In this document: positions 1 to 9,062 of the stretch, in pieces
How positions within the stretch are numbered: the stretch's first letter is position 1
How the letters are laid out: each line of letters begins with the position of its first letter
Assembly: GCA_963658695.1 (NCBI GenBank)
Contig: CAVKRN010000007.1
Span: 1 to 61,254 of the forward strand
DNA length: 61,254 bases
Reading direction: 5' to 3'
From: CAG-791 sp963658695
GTDB lineage: Bacteria; Bacillota; Clostridia; Lachnospirales; Lachnospiraceae
Program-made: the position numbers and the translations under genes
The notes under the pieces: model-generated
What the model saw: the letters and a program-made list of their open reading frames with translations, nothing else
What the model was told of the DNA's origin: nothing
Database searches by the model: none

Positions 1-35
1 CACAGGTCGTGCGCAAGCTTGAAGAGAAGATCTGA
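1..35 (+). CDS. 3' end of an unidentified upstream gene (partial)
   Basis: Reading from base 3, ten sense codons ending in a Lys-Leu-Glu-Glu-Lys-Ile tail precede a TGA at 33-35. The charged tail looks protein-like, and the long hairpin begins just after it, as expected for the end of a gene. In related genomes the gene before rpoB is usually rplL, but this tail does not resemble the usual Lys/Val-rich end of L7/L12, so the gene is left unnamed. With so few codons this could also be a chance open frame. Confidence 0.3.
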   Translation, partial: QVVRKLEEKI

Positions 36-44
36 GTGGTATCA

Positions 45-284
45 GGCACAGCGAATGGGAATGGGTGGTGCGATTTTGTGACGAGCAGTTGGATTCTCAT
101 GAAGAGAGCGACTTCACCGGCCCGACCGAGCGCAACCTGTTTGAGTCCAAGACGTGGGCCTTCCGGAGGAAGACCCACGGACGGACGAGTTTTGCGCGAA
201 TCGGGCGTTTGGTGAAGAAGCGAGCTTCGTAGAGAATCCCTGCGAGGAAAACATGAGCACCACCCCATTCCCGTTCGCTGTGCC
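45..284 (+). other. Very long imperfect inverted repeat (240-nt hairpin) upstream of rpoB
   Basis: Bases 45-71 pair with 257-284 in a helix of 27 base pairs containing one G-T wobble and one bulged base. Further nested helices continue inwards: 74-77 with 248-251, 85-88 with 240-243, 91-98 with 232-239, 112-118 with 211-217, 121-125 with 201-205, 130-135 with 192-197, 145-148 with 183-186, 153-158 with 174-179, and an apical stem 160-164/168-172. The whole block therefore folds as a single rod. It lies between an upstream stop codon and the rpoB promoter, with no T-run after it, so it is not a simple terminator. It may be an RNase III target, a 3' UTR structure or a degenerate mobile palindrome. 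Confidence 0.8.
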
Positions 285-324
285 GTTGCTATACAGACGT
301 CAGGTTCGGCCGGCAAATCGGCTC

Positions 325-353
325 TTGACGCTTGCGCTGCACTAGCGTATCAT
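325..353 (+). promoter_or_regulatory. Predicted rpoB promoter
   Basis: TTGACG at 325-330 and TATCAT at 348-353 are separated by exactly 17 bp, matching a vegetative sigma-A promoter. The -35 box forms the 3' arm of a small hairpin (298-330). Transcription would start near 360 and leave an rpoB leader of about 217 nt (360-576), in which I see no obvious terminator or riboswitch. The leader ends with a GAGGT ribosome-binding site ahead of the ATG at 577. Confidence 0.75.
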
Positions 354-576
354 ATATGCGCTATGTTCTGCGATTATGCCCACCTTTGCTCTCCTTAAGG
401 ATTAAGTTCCGGAAGAGAAAGCGGGATAAGGCACAATATGGTGGTACCTGTACACACAGCAAACGAATGCCGTGATATCACAAAGGCTCGGACCGCCTGC
501 AGTTATTTTCCATTCTATTGCATGACGCTGCACCTCCTACGTGACTTTCGGTTTTCGGACAGAACGAGGTAAATGA

Positions 577-3500
577 ATGAGCAACAAGATCAGGCTTCAT
601 CCCGTCGGCAGCGGCAAGAGCATTCGCATGAGCTATTCCCGCCAGAAGGAAGTCCTGGAGATGCCGAACCTCATTGAGGTGCAGAAGGCATCCTACCAGT
701 GGTTTCTGGATCAGGGTCTTCAGGAGGTATTTGACGACATCTCCCCGATTGAAGACTACAGCGGGCATCTTTCTCTCTCCTTCGTGAGCTACAGACTCTG
801 CGAGGATGAGATCAAGTATAACATCGCCAAATGTAAGGAAAGAGACGCAACCTATGCCGCACCGCTGCGTGCCAAGGTGCGTTTATATGACAAGGAGAAC
901 AAGAAGGAGGTTAAGGAGCAGGAGATCTTCATGGGAGATCTGCCTCTTATGACCAAGACCGGAACCTTTGTGATCAACGGTGCAGAACGTGTTATCGTAT
1001 CACAGCTGGTTCGTTCTCCCGGTATTTATTACGGAATTGATAAGGACAAATACGGCAAGGAGCTGTATACCTGCACGGTAATCCCCAACCGCGGTGCATG
1101 GCTGGAGTACGAGACGGACTCCAATGACATTTTCTATGTCCGCGTAGACCGTACGAGAAAGGTGCCGGTTACGGTGCTGATCCGTGCGCTTGGCGTGGGA
1201 ACCGATGAGGAAATTCTGGAGATGTTCGGTGACGAGCCCAAGCTCCAGGGCAGCTTTACAAAGGACCCTGCTCATTCCTATGAGGAAGGTCTTCTTGAGC
1301 TGTATAAAAAGATTCGTCCCGGCGAACCGCTTTCTGTGGAAAGCGCAGACAGCCTGATCAACGCCATGTTCTTCGATCCGAGACGCTATGATCTGGCAAA
1401 GGTCGGACGTTATAAGTTCAATAAGAAGCTGGCGCTGCGCAACCGCATTACCGGACATGTTCTGGCAGAGGATGTGGTTGACGAGGCAAACGGCGATGTT
1501 CTCGGAAGCGCCGGGGACACCGTGACACGCGAAATGGCGGACGAGATTCAGAATGCAGCAATTCCGTACGTATGGATCCGCACAGAGACCAGAGACCGCG
1601 TGAAGGTGCTCTCCAACCTGATGGTGGACATCACACACTTTGTGGACTGCGATCCGGCTGAACTGGGCATTACGGAGGATGTTTATTATCCGGCTCTTCG
1701 CGACATTCTTCTGGAGTATCAGGATAACGAGGATCCGGAGGCACTGGCGGAGGCGCTGCGCAGAAGTGTTCGGGAGCTGATTCCCAAGCACATCACCAAA
1801 GAGGATATTCTGGCCTCCATTAACTACAACATGCATCTGGAGTACGGCATCGGAACCGATGACGACATTGACCACCTGGGAAATCGCCGTATCCGCAGCG
1901 TCGGAGAGCTTCTGCAGAACCAGTACCGCATCGGTTTGTCAAGACTGGAGCGTGTGGTTCGCGAGAGAATGACGACGCACGATGCATCGGAGGAGGTTTC
2001 TCCTCAGGCACTGATTAACATTAAGCCGGTGCAGGCTGCCGTGAAGGAATTCTTTGGTTCCTCCCAGTTGTCGCAGTTCATGGACCAGAACAACCCGCTT
2101 TCGGAGATCACTCACAAGAGACGTCTGTCTGCATTGGGACCTGGCGGTTTGTCCAGAGATCGTGCAGGATTCGAGGTCCGCGACGTACACTATACGCACT
2201 ACGGACGGATGTGCCCGATTGAGACGCCTGAGGGACCGAACATCGGTCTGATCAACTCCCTGGCATCTTATGCAAAGATCAATCAGTACGGCTTTGTGGA
2301 AGCTCCGTACCGCAAGATCGATCAGGATGATCCGAAGGGACCGCGCGTTACCAACGAAGTGGTTTATATGACGGCGGATGAAGAGGATAACTACCATGTA
2401 GCACAGGCGAGCACCGTGCTGGATGAGGATGGATACATCGTAGATACGTATGCATCCGGACGTTTCCGTACAGAGACATCCTCCTATCCCAGAACGGCGT
2501 TCCAGTACATGGACGTGTCTCCGCGGATGGTATTCTCTGTTGCTACGTCACTGGTTCCGTTCCTTCAGAACGATGACGCAAACCGCGCACTGATGGGTTC
2601 TAACATGCAGCGTCAGGGCGTGCCGCTGATTACAACCGAGGCCCCGGTTGTGGGAACCGGCATGGAAGAGAAGGCTGCCCGTGACTCCGGTGTCTGCGTG
2701 ATTGCAGAGAAGGCCGGCGTCGTAACCTTTGTGGATGCGACCAGAATCTCTGTTCGTTATGAAGATGACACGACAGAGGATATTGAGCTGATCAAGTACC
2801 TTCGCTCCAACCAGTCGAACTGCTACAACCAAAGACCTGTTGTGAACACCGGCGATCACTTTGAGGCAGGAGCAATTCTGGCAGATGGCGCGTCCACTCA
2901 GAACGGTGTGCTGGCACTGGGCAAGAATCCGCTGATCGGCTTCATGTGCTGGGAAGGTTACAACTACGAGGATGCTGTTCTTTTGTCAGAAAGACTGGTA
3001 AAAGATGACGTATATACCTCCATTCATATTGAGGAGTACGAGGCAGAGGCCCGCGATACCAAGCTGGGACCGGAAGAGATTACAAGAGATGTTCCGGGCG
3101 TCGGCGAGGAGGCACTGAAGGATCTGGATGACGATGGTGTGATCCGTGTCGGTGCGGAGGTTCGTGCCGGAGATATCCTGGTTGGCAAGGTTACGCCGAA
3201 GGGTGAAACAGAGCTGACGGCAGAAGAAAGACTCCTTCGTGCTATTTTCGGTGAGAAGGCAAGAGAGGTTCGCGATACATCTCTGAAGGTGCCGCATGGT
3301 GAATACGGCATCATTGTGGACACTAAGGTATTCACAAGAGAAAACGGCGATGAGCTGGCACCGGGCGTTAATAAGGCAGTCCGCATTTACATCGCACAGA
3401 AGAGAAAGATCTCGGTTGGTGATAAGATGGCAGGCCGTCACGGAAATAAGGGTGTCGTTTCCCGTATTCTTCCGGTTGAGGATATGCCGTATCTGCCGAA

Positions 3501-4461
3501 TGGACGTCCTTTGGATATCGTTCTGAATCCGCTTGGCGTGCCGTCCCGAATGAACATCGGACAGGTGCTGGAGCTGCATTTGTCGTTGGCATCGAAGGTT
3601 CTTGGCTTCAACGTGACAACACCGAACTTTGACGGTGCGACCCACGATGACATCACCAGACAGCTGGAGATGGCGAACAAGTATGTCAACTGCAGCTGGG
3701 AAGAGTTTGAAGCGGAATATAAAGATCAGCTGGAGCCGGAAGTGCTGCAGTATCTCCACGACCACCTGGATCACCGGGAAGAGTGGAAGGGCGTGCCGAT
3801 TACTCCGGACGGAAAGGTACAGCTGCGCGACGGACGTACCGGTGAGAAGTTTGACAACCCGACATCCATCGGCTTCATGCATTATATGAAGCTGCACCAC
3901 CTGGTAGATGATAAGATTCACGCACGTTCCACCGGTCCTTACTCCCTTGTTACGCAGCAGCCTCTCGGCGGTAAGGCACAGTTCGGCGGACAGCGTTTCG
4001 GAGAAATGGAAGTATGGGCCCTGGAGGCTTACGGCGCAGCATACACCCTGCAGGAAATCCTGACAGTGAAGTCGGATGATGTGGTTGGACGTGTGAAGAC
4101 GTACGAGGCAATCATCAAGGGTGAGAACATTCCGGAGGCAGGAATTCCGGAGTCCTTCAAGGTTCTTTTGAAGGAGCTGCAGGCTCTTGGTCTGGATGTA
4201 CAGGTTCTTCAGGAAGATGGAACCGAGGCGGAAATCAAGGAAGACATTGACTACGGTGAATCCTCGATTTACAAGTTTGCAATGGCCAACAACTTTAAGG
4301 ATTCCGGCGATACGGATCGGGATTCTCTGGCAAAGGGAGGCATGTCTTTGCAGGAGTTTAATGCAGAGGGAGAGCTTCAGGAAGCTGAGCCGGAAGAGGA
4401 CGCTGAGATGGCGGACCTGAATGATGCTGATGACGATGATTTCAGTGATGCAGAGGAGTGA
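577..4461 (+). CDS. rpoB: DNA-directed RNA polymerase subunit beta
   Basis: The 1294-residue beta subunit forms one side of the polymerase cleft and part of the active site. The rifampicin-binding segment (GSSQLSQFMDQNN, from residue 494) carries the drug-sensitive residues D503, H513 and S518, equivalent to E. coli D516, H526 and S531. Further conserved blocks include RMCPIETPEGPNIGL and the C-terminal GGKAQFGGQRFGEMEVWALEAYG (split motif, residues about 1130-1150). The protein ends in a strongly acidic tail of roughly 30 residues. The start at 577 follows a GAGGT motif. rpoC begins six bases after the stop, so the two are cotranscribed. Confidence 0.98.
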   Translation: MSNKIRLHPVGSGKSIRMSYSRQKEVLEMPNLIEVQKASYQWFLDQGLQEVFDDISPIEDYSGHLSLSFVSYRLCEDEIKYNIAKCKERDATYAAPLRAKVRLYDKENKKEVKEQEIFMGDLPLMTKTGTFVINGAERVIVSQLVRSPGIYYGIDKDKYGKELYTCTVIPNRGAWLEYETDSNDIFYVRVDRTRKVPVTVLIRALGVGTDEEILEMFGDEPKLQGSFTKDPAHSYEEGLLELYKKIRPGEPLSVESADSLINAMFFDPRRYDLAKVGRYKFNKKLALRNRITGHVLAEDVVDEANGDVLGSAGDTVTREMADEIQNAAIPYVWIRTETRDRVKVLSNLMVDITHFVDCDPAELGITEDVYYPALRDILLEYQDNEDPEALAEALRRSVRELIPKHITKEDILASINYNMHLEYGIGTDDDIDHLGNRRIRSVGELLQNQYRIGLSRLERVVRERMTTHDASEEVSPQALINIKPVQAAVKEFFGSSQLSQFMDQNNPLSEITHKRRLSALGPGGLSRDRAGFEVRDVHYTHYGRMCPIETPEGPNIGLINSLASYAKINQYGFVEAPYRKIDQDDPKGPRVTNEVVYMTADEEDNYHVAQASTVLDEDGYIVDTYASGRFRTETSSYPRTAFQYMDVSPRMVFSVATSLVPFLQNDDANRALMGSNMQRQGVPLITTEAPVVGTGMEEKAARDSGVCVIAEKAGVVTFVDATRISVRYEDDTTEDIELIKYLRSNQSNCYNQRPVVNTGDHFEAGAILADGASTQNGVLALGKNPLIGFMCWEGYNYEDAVLLSERLVKDDVYTSIHIEEYEAEARDTKLGPEEITRDVPGVGEEALKDLDDDGVIRVGAEVRAGDILVGKVTPKGETELTAEERLLRAIFGEKAREVRDTSLKVPHGEYGIIVDTKVFTRENGDELAPGVNKAVRIYIAQKRKISVGDKMAGRHGNKGVVSRILPVEDMPYLPNGRPLDIVLNPLGVPSRMNIGQVLELHLSLASKVLGFNVTTPNFDGATHDDITRQLEMANKYVNCSWEEFEAEYKDQLEPEVLQYLHDHLDHREEWKGVPITPDGKVQLRDGRTGEKFDNPTSIGFMHYMKLHHLVDDKIHARSTGPYSLVTQQPLGGKAQFGGQRFGEMEVWALEAYGAAYTLQEILTVKSDDVVGRVKTYEAIIKGENIPEAGIPESFKVLLKELQALGLDVQVLQEDGTEAEIKEDIDYGESSIYKFAMANNFKDSGDTDRDSLAKGGMSLQEFNAEGELQEAEPEEDAEMADLNDADDDDFSDAEE

Positions 4462-4467
4462 TGATAG

Positions 4468-7400
4468 ATGCCTACTACGAAACAGCAGAATTATCAGCCT
4501 GTAACGTTTGATGCAATGCGGATCCGCCTTGCCTCTCCGGAACGCATCCGGGAATGGTCCTATGGCGAGGTGACAAAGCCGGAGACCATCAATTACAGAA
4601 CACTGAAGCCGGAAAAGGATGGCCTTTTCTGCGAGAAGATTTTCGGACCGACAAAGGACTGGGAATGCAAGTGCGGCAAGTATAAGAAGATTCGTTACAA
4701 AGGCGTGGTCTGCGACCGCTGCGGCGTTGAGGTTACCAAGTCCTCCGTACGCCGTGAGAGAATGGGCCACATCGAGCTGGCGGCGCCGGTTTCTCATATC
4801 TGGTACTTTAAGGGTATTCCGTCCCGGATGGGATTGATTCTGGATATGAGCCCGAAGGTGCTGGAGAAGGTTCTTTATTTTGCCAATTATATTGTTCTGG
4901 ACAAGGGAACAACAGATCTTGAATACAAGCAGGTTCTGACCGAGCGTGAATATCAGGATGCCAAGGAGCAGTGGGGCGGAAAGTTCCGCGCCGGAATGGG
5001 TGCCGAGGCAATCAAGGAACTCCTGATGGCTGTGGATATTGAGCAGGAGTATGAGGATCTGTCGGAGCAGATGAAAGAGGCGACCGGACAGAAGAGAGCT
5101 CGCGTCATTAAGCGTCTGGAGGTTGTGGAGTCCTTCCGCGAGAGCGGCAATCAGCCGTCCTGGATGGTTCTGGACTGCATTCCGGTCATTCCTCCGGATC
5201 TTCGTCCTATGGTTCAGCTGGACGGTGGACGATTTGCGACATCGGATCTGAATGATCTGTATCGCCGGATTATCAACCGCAACAACCGTCTGAAGAGACT
5301 TCTTGAGCTGGGGGCTCCGGATATCATTGTTCGCAATGAGAAGAGAATGCTGCAGGAAGCGGTGGATGCGCTGATTGACAACGGAAGACGCGGCCGCGCC
5401 GTAACAGGCCCCGGAAATCGTGCTCTGAAATCGCTGTCCGATATGCTCAAGGGTAAGAGCGGACGTTTCCGCCAGAACCTTCTGGGAAAGCGTGTTGACT
5501 ATTCCGGCCGTTCCGTTATCGTTGTCGGACCGGAAATGAAGATTTACCAGTGCGGCGTGCCGAAGGAAATGGCGTTGGAGCTGTTCAAGCCTTTCGTTAT
5601 GAAGGAGCTGGAAAAGCGCGGCATTTCGCAGAACATCAAGAATGCAAAGAAACTCGTGGAACGTGTAAATCCGCAGGTTTGGGATATCCTCGAGGATGTG
5701 ATCAAGGCACATCCGGTTATGCTGAACCGTGCGCCTACACTGCACCGCCTGGGTATTCAGGCCTTCGAGCCGATCCTTGTCGAGGGTAAGGCAATTAAGC
5801 TTCATCCTCTGGTCTGCACGGCATTCAATGCGGACTTCGACGGTGACCAGATGGCTATTCACCTGCCGCTTTCTGTTGAGGCACAGGCGGAGTGCCGGTT
5901 CCTTCTGCTCTCTCCGAATAACCTCTTAAAGCCCTCGGACGGAGGCCCGGTGGCAGTTCCTTCACAGGATATGATTCTGGGTATCTACTACATTACACAG
6001 GAGAGACCCGGAGACATCGGCGAGGGCATGAGCTTCTCTTCGATGAACGAGGCGATCCTTGCCTATGAGAACCATTACATCACACTGCACTCCATCATTA
6101 ACGTTCGCGTTTCCAAGACGGATGCGGATGGAAATGTGGTAAGCGGAACGGTGAAGACAACCCTTGGCCGTCTGATGTTCAATGAGATTCTCCCGCAAGA
6201 TCTTGGCTTTGTGGATCGCACAAAGCCGGAGAACTTCCTCCTTCCGGAGGTTGATTTTATGGTCAAGAAGAAGGACTTGAAAAAGATCCTTCAGAAGATC
6301 ATCGACAAGCACGGAACATTCAAGTGCGCTGAGGTTCTGGACCTGATCAAGGCAATGGGCTACAAGTGGTCCACCATTGCATGCCTTACCATTTCTATCG
6401 CGGATATCACTGTCCCGAAGGAAAAGAAGGAACTTCTGGAGGAAGCACAGAAGACGGTTGACCAGATTTCCAAGAACTATCGCCGCGGACTTCTGACCGA
6501 AGAAGAGCGTTATCGCGCAGTGGTTGAGACCTGGACAAAGATCGATAACCGCCTGACGGATGCCCTGCTTCAGTCGCTGGATAACTACAATAACATTTAC
6601 ATGATGGCGGATTCCGGTGCCCGCGGTTCCAACCAGCAGATCAAGCAGCTGGCCGGCATGCGCGGACTGATGGCGGATACGACCGGACGTACCATCGAGC
6701 TGCCCATCAAGTCCAATTTCCGCGAAGGTCTGGACGTACTGGAGTACTTCATGTCGGCACACGGCGCCCGGAAGGGACTGTCGGATATCGCACTTCGTAC
6801 GGCAGACTCCGGTTATCTGACACGTCGAATGGTTGACGTTTCGCAGGAGCTGATCATTCGTGAGATCGATTGCTCGGAAGGAAAGGATGTCATCCCGGGC
6901 ATGGAGGTGAAGGCCTTCATGGACGGCAAGGAGAACATCGAGGGCTTGAAGGACCGTATTACCGGCCGTGTATCCTGTGAGGATATCAAGGATGCAGACG
7001 GTAATGTTCTGGTTAAGAAAAATCACATGATCACGCCCAGCCGTGCCGAGGCCATTATGAAGCATGGCGTTAGCAAGAACGGTGATCCGATTGATCCGGT
7101 GAAGGATGGTATTAAGATCCGCACGATTCTGACCTGCCGCAGCCACCTTGGTATTTGCGCAAAGTGCTATGGCGCCAACATGGCAACCGGTGAAATGGTT
7201 CAGGTCGGTGAGGCAGTCGGTATTATTGCAGCACAGTCGATCGGTGAGCCTGGTACACAGCTGACCATGAGAACCTTCCATACCGGTGGTGTCGCCGGTG
7301 CGGATATCACACAGGGTCTTCCCCGTGTTGAGGAGCTTTTTGAGGCCCGGAAGCCGAAGGGTCTTGCCATTATTACAGACATCAACGGCAAGGTTGAGGT

Positions 7401-8232
7401 GAAGGACAGCAAGAAACAGCGTTCGGTTGTTGTTACCAACGAGGAGAGCGGCGAGGCGAAGGAATATGCAATTCCTTACGGCTTCCGTATCAAGGTACAG
7501 GATGATCAGGTGGTTGAAGCCGGTGATGAGCTGACAGAAGGCTCGGTAAATCCCCACGATCTTCTGAAGATCAAGGGTGTTCGGGCTGTACAGGACTATC
7601 TGCTTCGCGAGGTTCAGAGAGTATATCGTCTTCAGGGCGTTGATATCTGCGATAAGCACATTGAGGTGATTGTTCGTCAGATGCTCAAGAAGATCCGCAT
7701 CGAAGAACCCGGAGATACCGCATTCCTTCCCGGAAGTCTGATTGATTTCCTTGACTTTGATGATGCAAACGAGGAGATGGAGCAGGAGGGCAAGGAGCAG
7801 GCTACCGGAGAGAGAATTATTCTTGGTATTACCAAGTCTGCTCTTGCAACGGATTCCTTCCTGTCGGCGGCTTCCTTCCAGGAGACCACCAGAGTTCTTA
7901 CGGATGCGGCGATCCGCGGCAAGGTGGATCCGCTGATCGGTTTGAAGGAAAACGTTATCATCGGTAAGCTGATCCCTGCAGGTACCGGCATGAAGCGGTA
8001 TCGCTACACGAAGCTGAATACGGACGAGCGTTTGGCTGCGCAGACAGCGCTTCTGGAACAGGACATTTTGGGATCGGATGAGTCGGAAGAGGTTCTTCCG
8101 GAGGAGACGATTGTTTCGGAGAATTCGGAACTGACCGATGCAATGGATCTGACGGAAGCGGCAGAAGTGTCGGAAGTTTCGGATGAGCTGGTTCTCCCGG
8201 AAAATGACCTTGTTCTGGGTACTGAGGAGTAG
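4468..8232 (+). CDS. rpoC: DNA-directed RNA polymerase subunit beta'
   Basis: This 1254-residue catalytic subunit has the N-terminal zinc ribbon (Cys67, Cys69, Cys82, Cys85) and the universal NADFDGDQM motif, whose Asp456, Asp458 and Asp460 bind the catalytic magnesium. The bridge-helix/trigger-loop region (SAHGARKGLSDIALRTADSG) and a second zinc cluster (CRSHLGICAKCYG) are intact. About 55 residues at the C terminus are acidic and probably disordered. The ribosome-binding site is the GAGGAG inside the end of rpoB, which suggests translational coupling. An intrinsic terminator follows the gene. Confidence 0.98.
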   Translation: MPTTKQQNYQPVTFDAMRIRLASPERIREWSYGEVTKPETINYRTLKPEKDGLFCEKIFGPTKDWECKCGKYKKIRYKGVVCDRCGVEVTKSSVRRERMGHIELAAPVSHIWYFKGIPSRMGLILDMSPKVLEKVLYFANYIVLDKGTTDLEYKQVLTEREYQDAKEQWGGKFRAGMGAEAIKELLMAVDIEQEYEDLSEQMKEATGQKRARVIKRLEVVESFRESGNQPSWMVLDCIPVIPPDLRPMVQLDGGRFATSDLNDLYRRIINRNNRLKRLLELGAPDIIVRNEKRMLQEAVDALIDNGRRGRAVTGPGNRALKSLSDMLKGKSGRFRQNLLGKRVDYSGRSVIVVGPEMKIYQCGVPKEMALELFKPFVMKELEKRGISQNIKNAKKLVERVNPQVWDILEDVIKAHPVMLNRAPTLHRLGIQAFEPILVEGKAIKLHPLVCTAFNADFDGDQMAIHLPLSVEAQAECRFLLLSPNNLLKPSDGGPVAVPSQDMILGIYYITQERPGDIGEGMSFSSMNEAILAYENHYITLHSIINVRVSKTDADGNVVSGTVKTTLGRLMFNEILPQDLGFVDRTKPENFLLPEVDFMVKKKDLKKILQKIIDKHGTFKCAEVLDLIKAMGYKWSTIACLTISIADITVPKEKKELLEEAQKTVDQISKNYRRGLLTEEERYRAVVETWTKIDNRLTDALLQSLDNYNNIYMMADSGARGSNQQIKQLAGMRGLMADTTGRTIELPIKSNFREGLDVLEYFMSAHGARKGLSDIALRTADSGYLTRRMVDVSQELIIREIDCSEGKDVIPGMEVKAFMDGKENIEGLKDRITGRVSCEDIKDADGNVLVKKNHMITPSRAEAIMKHGVSKNGDPIDPVKDGIKIRTILTCRSHLGICAKCYGANMATGEMVQVGEAVGIIAAQSIGEPGTQLTMRTFHTGGVAGADITQGLPRVEELFEARKPKGLAIITDINGKVEVKDSKKQRSVVVTNEESGEAKEYAIPYGFRIKVQDDQVVEAGDELTEGSVNPHDLLKIKGVRAVQDYLLREVQRVYRLQGVDICDKHIEVIVRQMLKKIRIEEPGDTAFLPGSLIDFLDFDDANEEMEQEGKEQATGERIILGITKSALATDSFLSAASFQETTRVLTDAAIRGKVDPLIGLKENVIIGKLIPAGTGMKRYRYTKLNTDERLAAQTALLEQDILGSDESEEVLPEETIVSENSELTDAMDLTEAAEVSEVSDELVLPENDLVLGTEE

Positions 8233-8249
8233 TTTTTACAAGAATTCCG

Positions 8250-8278
8250 TTGACAATTCAAAATGGGATGCGTAAACT
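8250..8278 (+). promoter_or_regulatory. Predicted str operon (rpsL) promoter
   Basis: TTGACA at 8250-8255, a 17-bp spacer and TAAACT at 8273-8278 form a good sigma-A promoter 18 bp after the rpoC stop. The expected start near 8285 lies inside the left arm of the rpoC terminator, so transcripts made here would lack the outer part of that stem. Confidence 0.65.
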
Positions 8279-8279
8279 T

Positions 8280-8312
8280 AGAGCGATGTGCGTAAATGCA
8301 CATCGCTCTTTT
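8280..8312 (+). terminator. rpoC intrinsic terminator
   Basis: A perfect 12-bp stem (8280-8291 with 8298-8309) with a 6-nt loop is followed by a short T-run and then a second T-rich stretch. It would end rpoBC transcripts coming from upstream. It overlaps the start region of the rpsL promoter. Confidence 0.85.
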
Positions 8313-8404
8313 GCTGTTTTTAGATCAGAGGAGACGGCAAGGAGCAACGTAGCTGTTCTGTCTGGGTTAACAGATGGAATAAATCTAACAAGGAGGTAAT
8401 CAGA

Positions 8405-8824
8405 ATGCCGACATTTAACCAGCTGGTAAGAAAGGGACGTGAGGTTTCTACAAAGAAATCAAAGGCACCCGCACTGCAGGTAGGCTTCAACTCACTCAAG
8501 AAGAAGCAGATCGCACAGCCTGCTCCCCAGAAGAGAGGAGTATGCACTGCAGTTAAGACCGCAACACCGAAGAAGCCGAATTCCGCGCTTCGTAAGATCG
8601 CCAGAGTACGTCTTTCCAACGGAATGGAAGTCACTTCCTATATTCCGGGCGAGGGACACAATCTCCAGGAGCACTCCGTTGTCATGATTCGTGGCGGACG
8701 TGTTAAGGATCTTCCCGGTACCAGATACCACATTATTCGTGGTACTCTCGATACTGCCGGAGTTGCAAACCGCAAGCAGGCTCGCTCCAAGTATGGTGCA
8801 AAGAGACCGAAAGCTGCAAAATAA
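8405..8824 (+). CDS. rpsL: 30S ribosomal protein S12
   Basis: This 139-residue decoding-centre protein of the small subunit has the conserved TPKKPNSALRK loop and the RGGRVKDLPG loop. The lysines whose mutation gives streptomycin resistance in other bacteria (K56/K57 and K101 here) are wild type. The extra residues near position 20-37 are usual for Firmicute S12. A strong AAGGAGGT site precedes the ATG. It is the first gene of the str operon. Confidence 0.97.
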   Translation: MPTFNQLVRKGREVSTKKSKAPALQVGFNSLKKKQIAQPAPQKRGVCTAVKTATPKKPNSALRKIARVRLSNGMEVTSYIPGEGHNLQEHSVVMIRGGRVKDLPGTRYHIIRGTLDTAGVANRKQARSKYGAKRPKAAK

Positions 8825-8834
8825 TACTTTCTAA

Positions 8835-8966
8835 GTGTATGGGAATGTTGGAATCTGGTTTCGATAGATTTCTGTACGGAAATCCTTCGCGGTCCTCTGC
8901 GTATCTTTGGAAACAAGGAGGCGTGGACCGGACGGCTGACTGGAATTGGATCGCCAGCATGGACAC
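8835..8966 (+). promoter_or_regulatory. Structured rpsL-rpsG spacer, possible S7-binding element
   Basis: A closing helix (8835-8838 with 8963-8966, then 8845-8851 with 8954-8960) encloses two hairpins, 8867-8884 and 8891-8929. A further stable hairpin lies at about 9010-9036, just before the rpsG ribosome-binding site. In E. coli, S7 binds the S12-S7 spacer to control its own translation. A similar role here is inferred from position and foldability only. Confidence 0.45.
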
Positions 8967-9062
8967 ATCAAATTAGTGAGTACCGATGATTTATCCACTG
9001 GAAGGCGGTAGAAAATCTACTGGATTTTACTGCCTGACACAATTGATAAGGAGGGAAGTATC

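Noticed and set aside
45..284. SRP RNA, 6S RNA or RNase P RNA as identity of the rpoB-upstream hairpin
   Set aside because: The conserved SRP apical loop, the 6S central bubble layout and the RNase P core motif could not be found.
154..345. Short plus-strand ORF in the rpoB upstream region
   Set aside because: It lies within the long hairpin and has no ribosome-binding site. RNA structure explains the region better.
2040..2140. Rifampicin-resistance substitution in RpoB
   Set aside because: All key positions (D503, H513, S518) carry the drug-sensitive residue.
2986..5862. Minus-strand open frame of 958 codons across rpoB and rpoC
   Set aside because: It spans the junction of two certain genes on the opposite strand, and its composition (Leu/His/Arg-rich) is typical of an antisense shadow.
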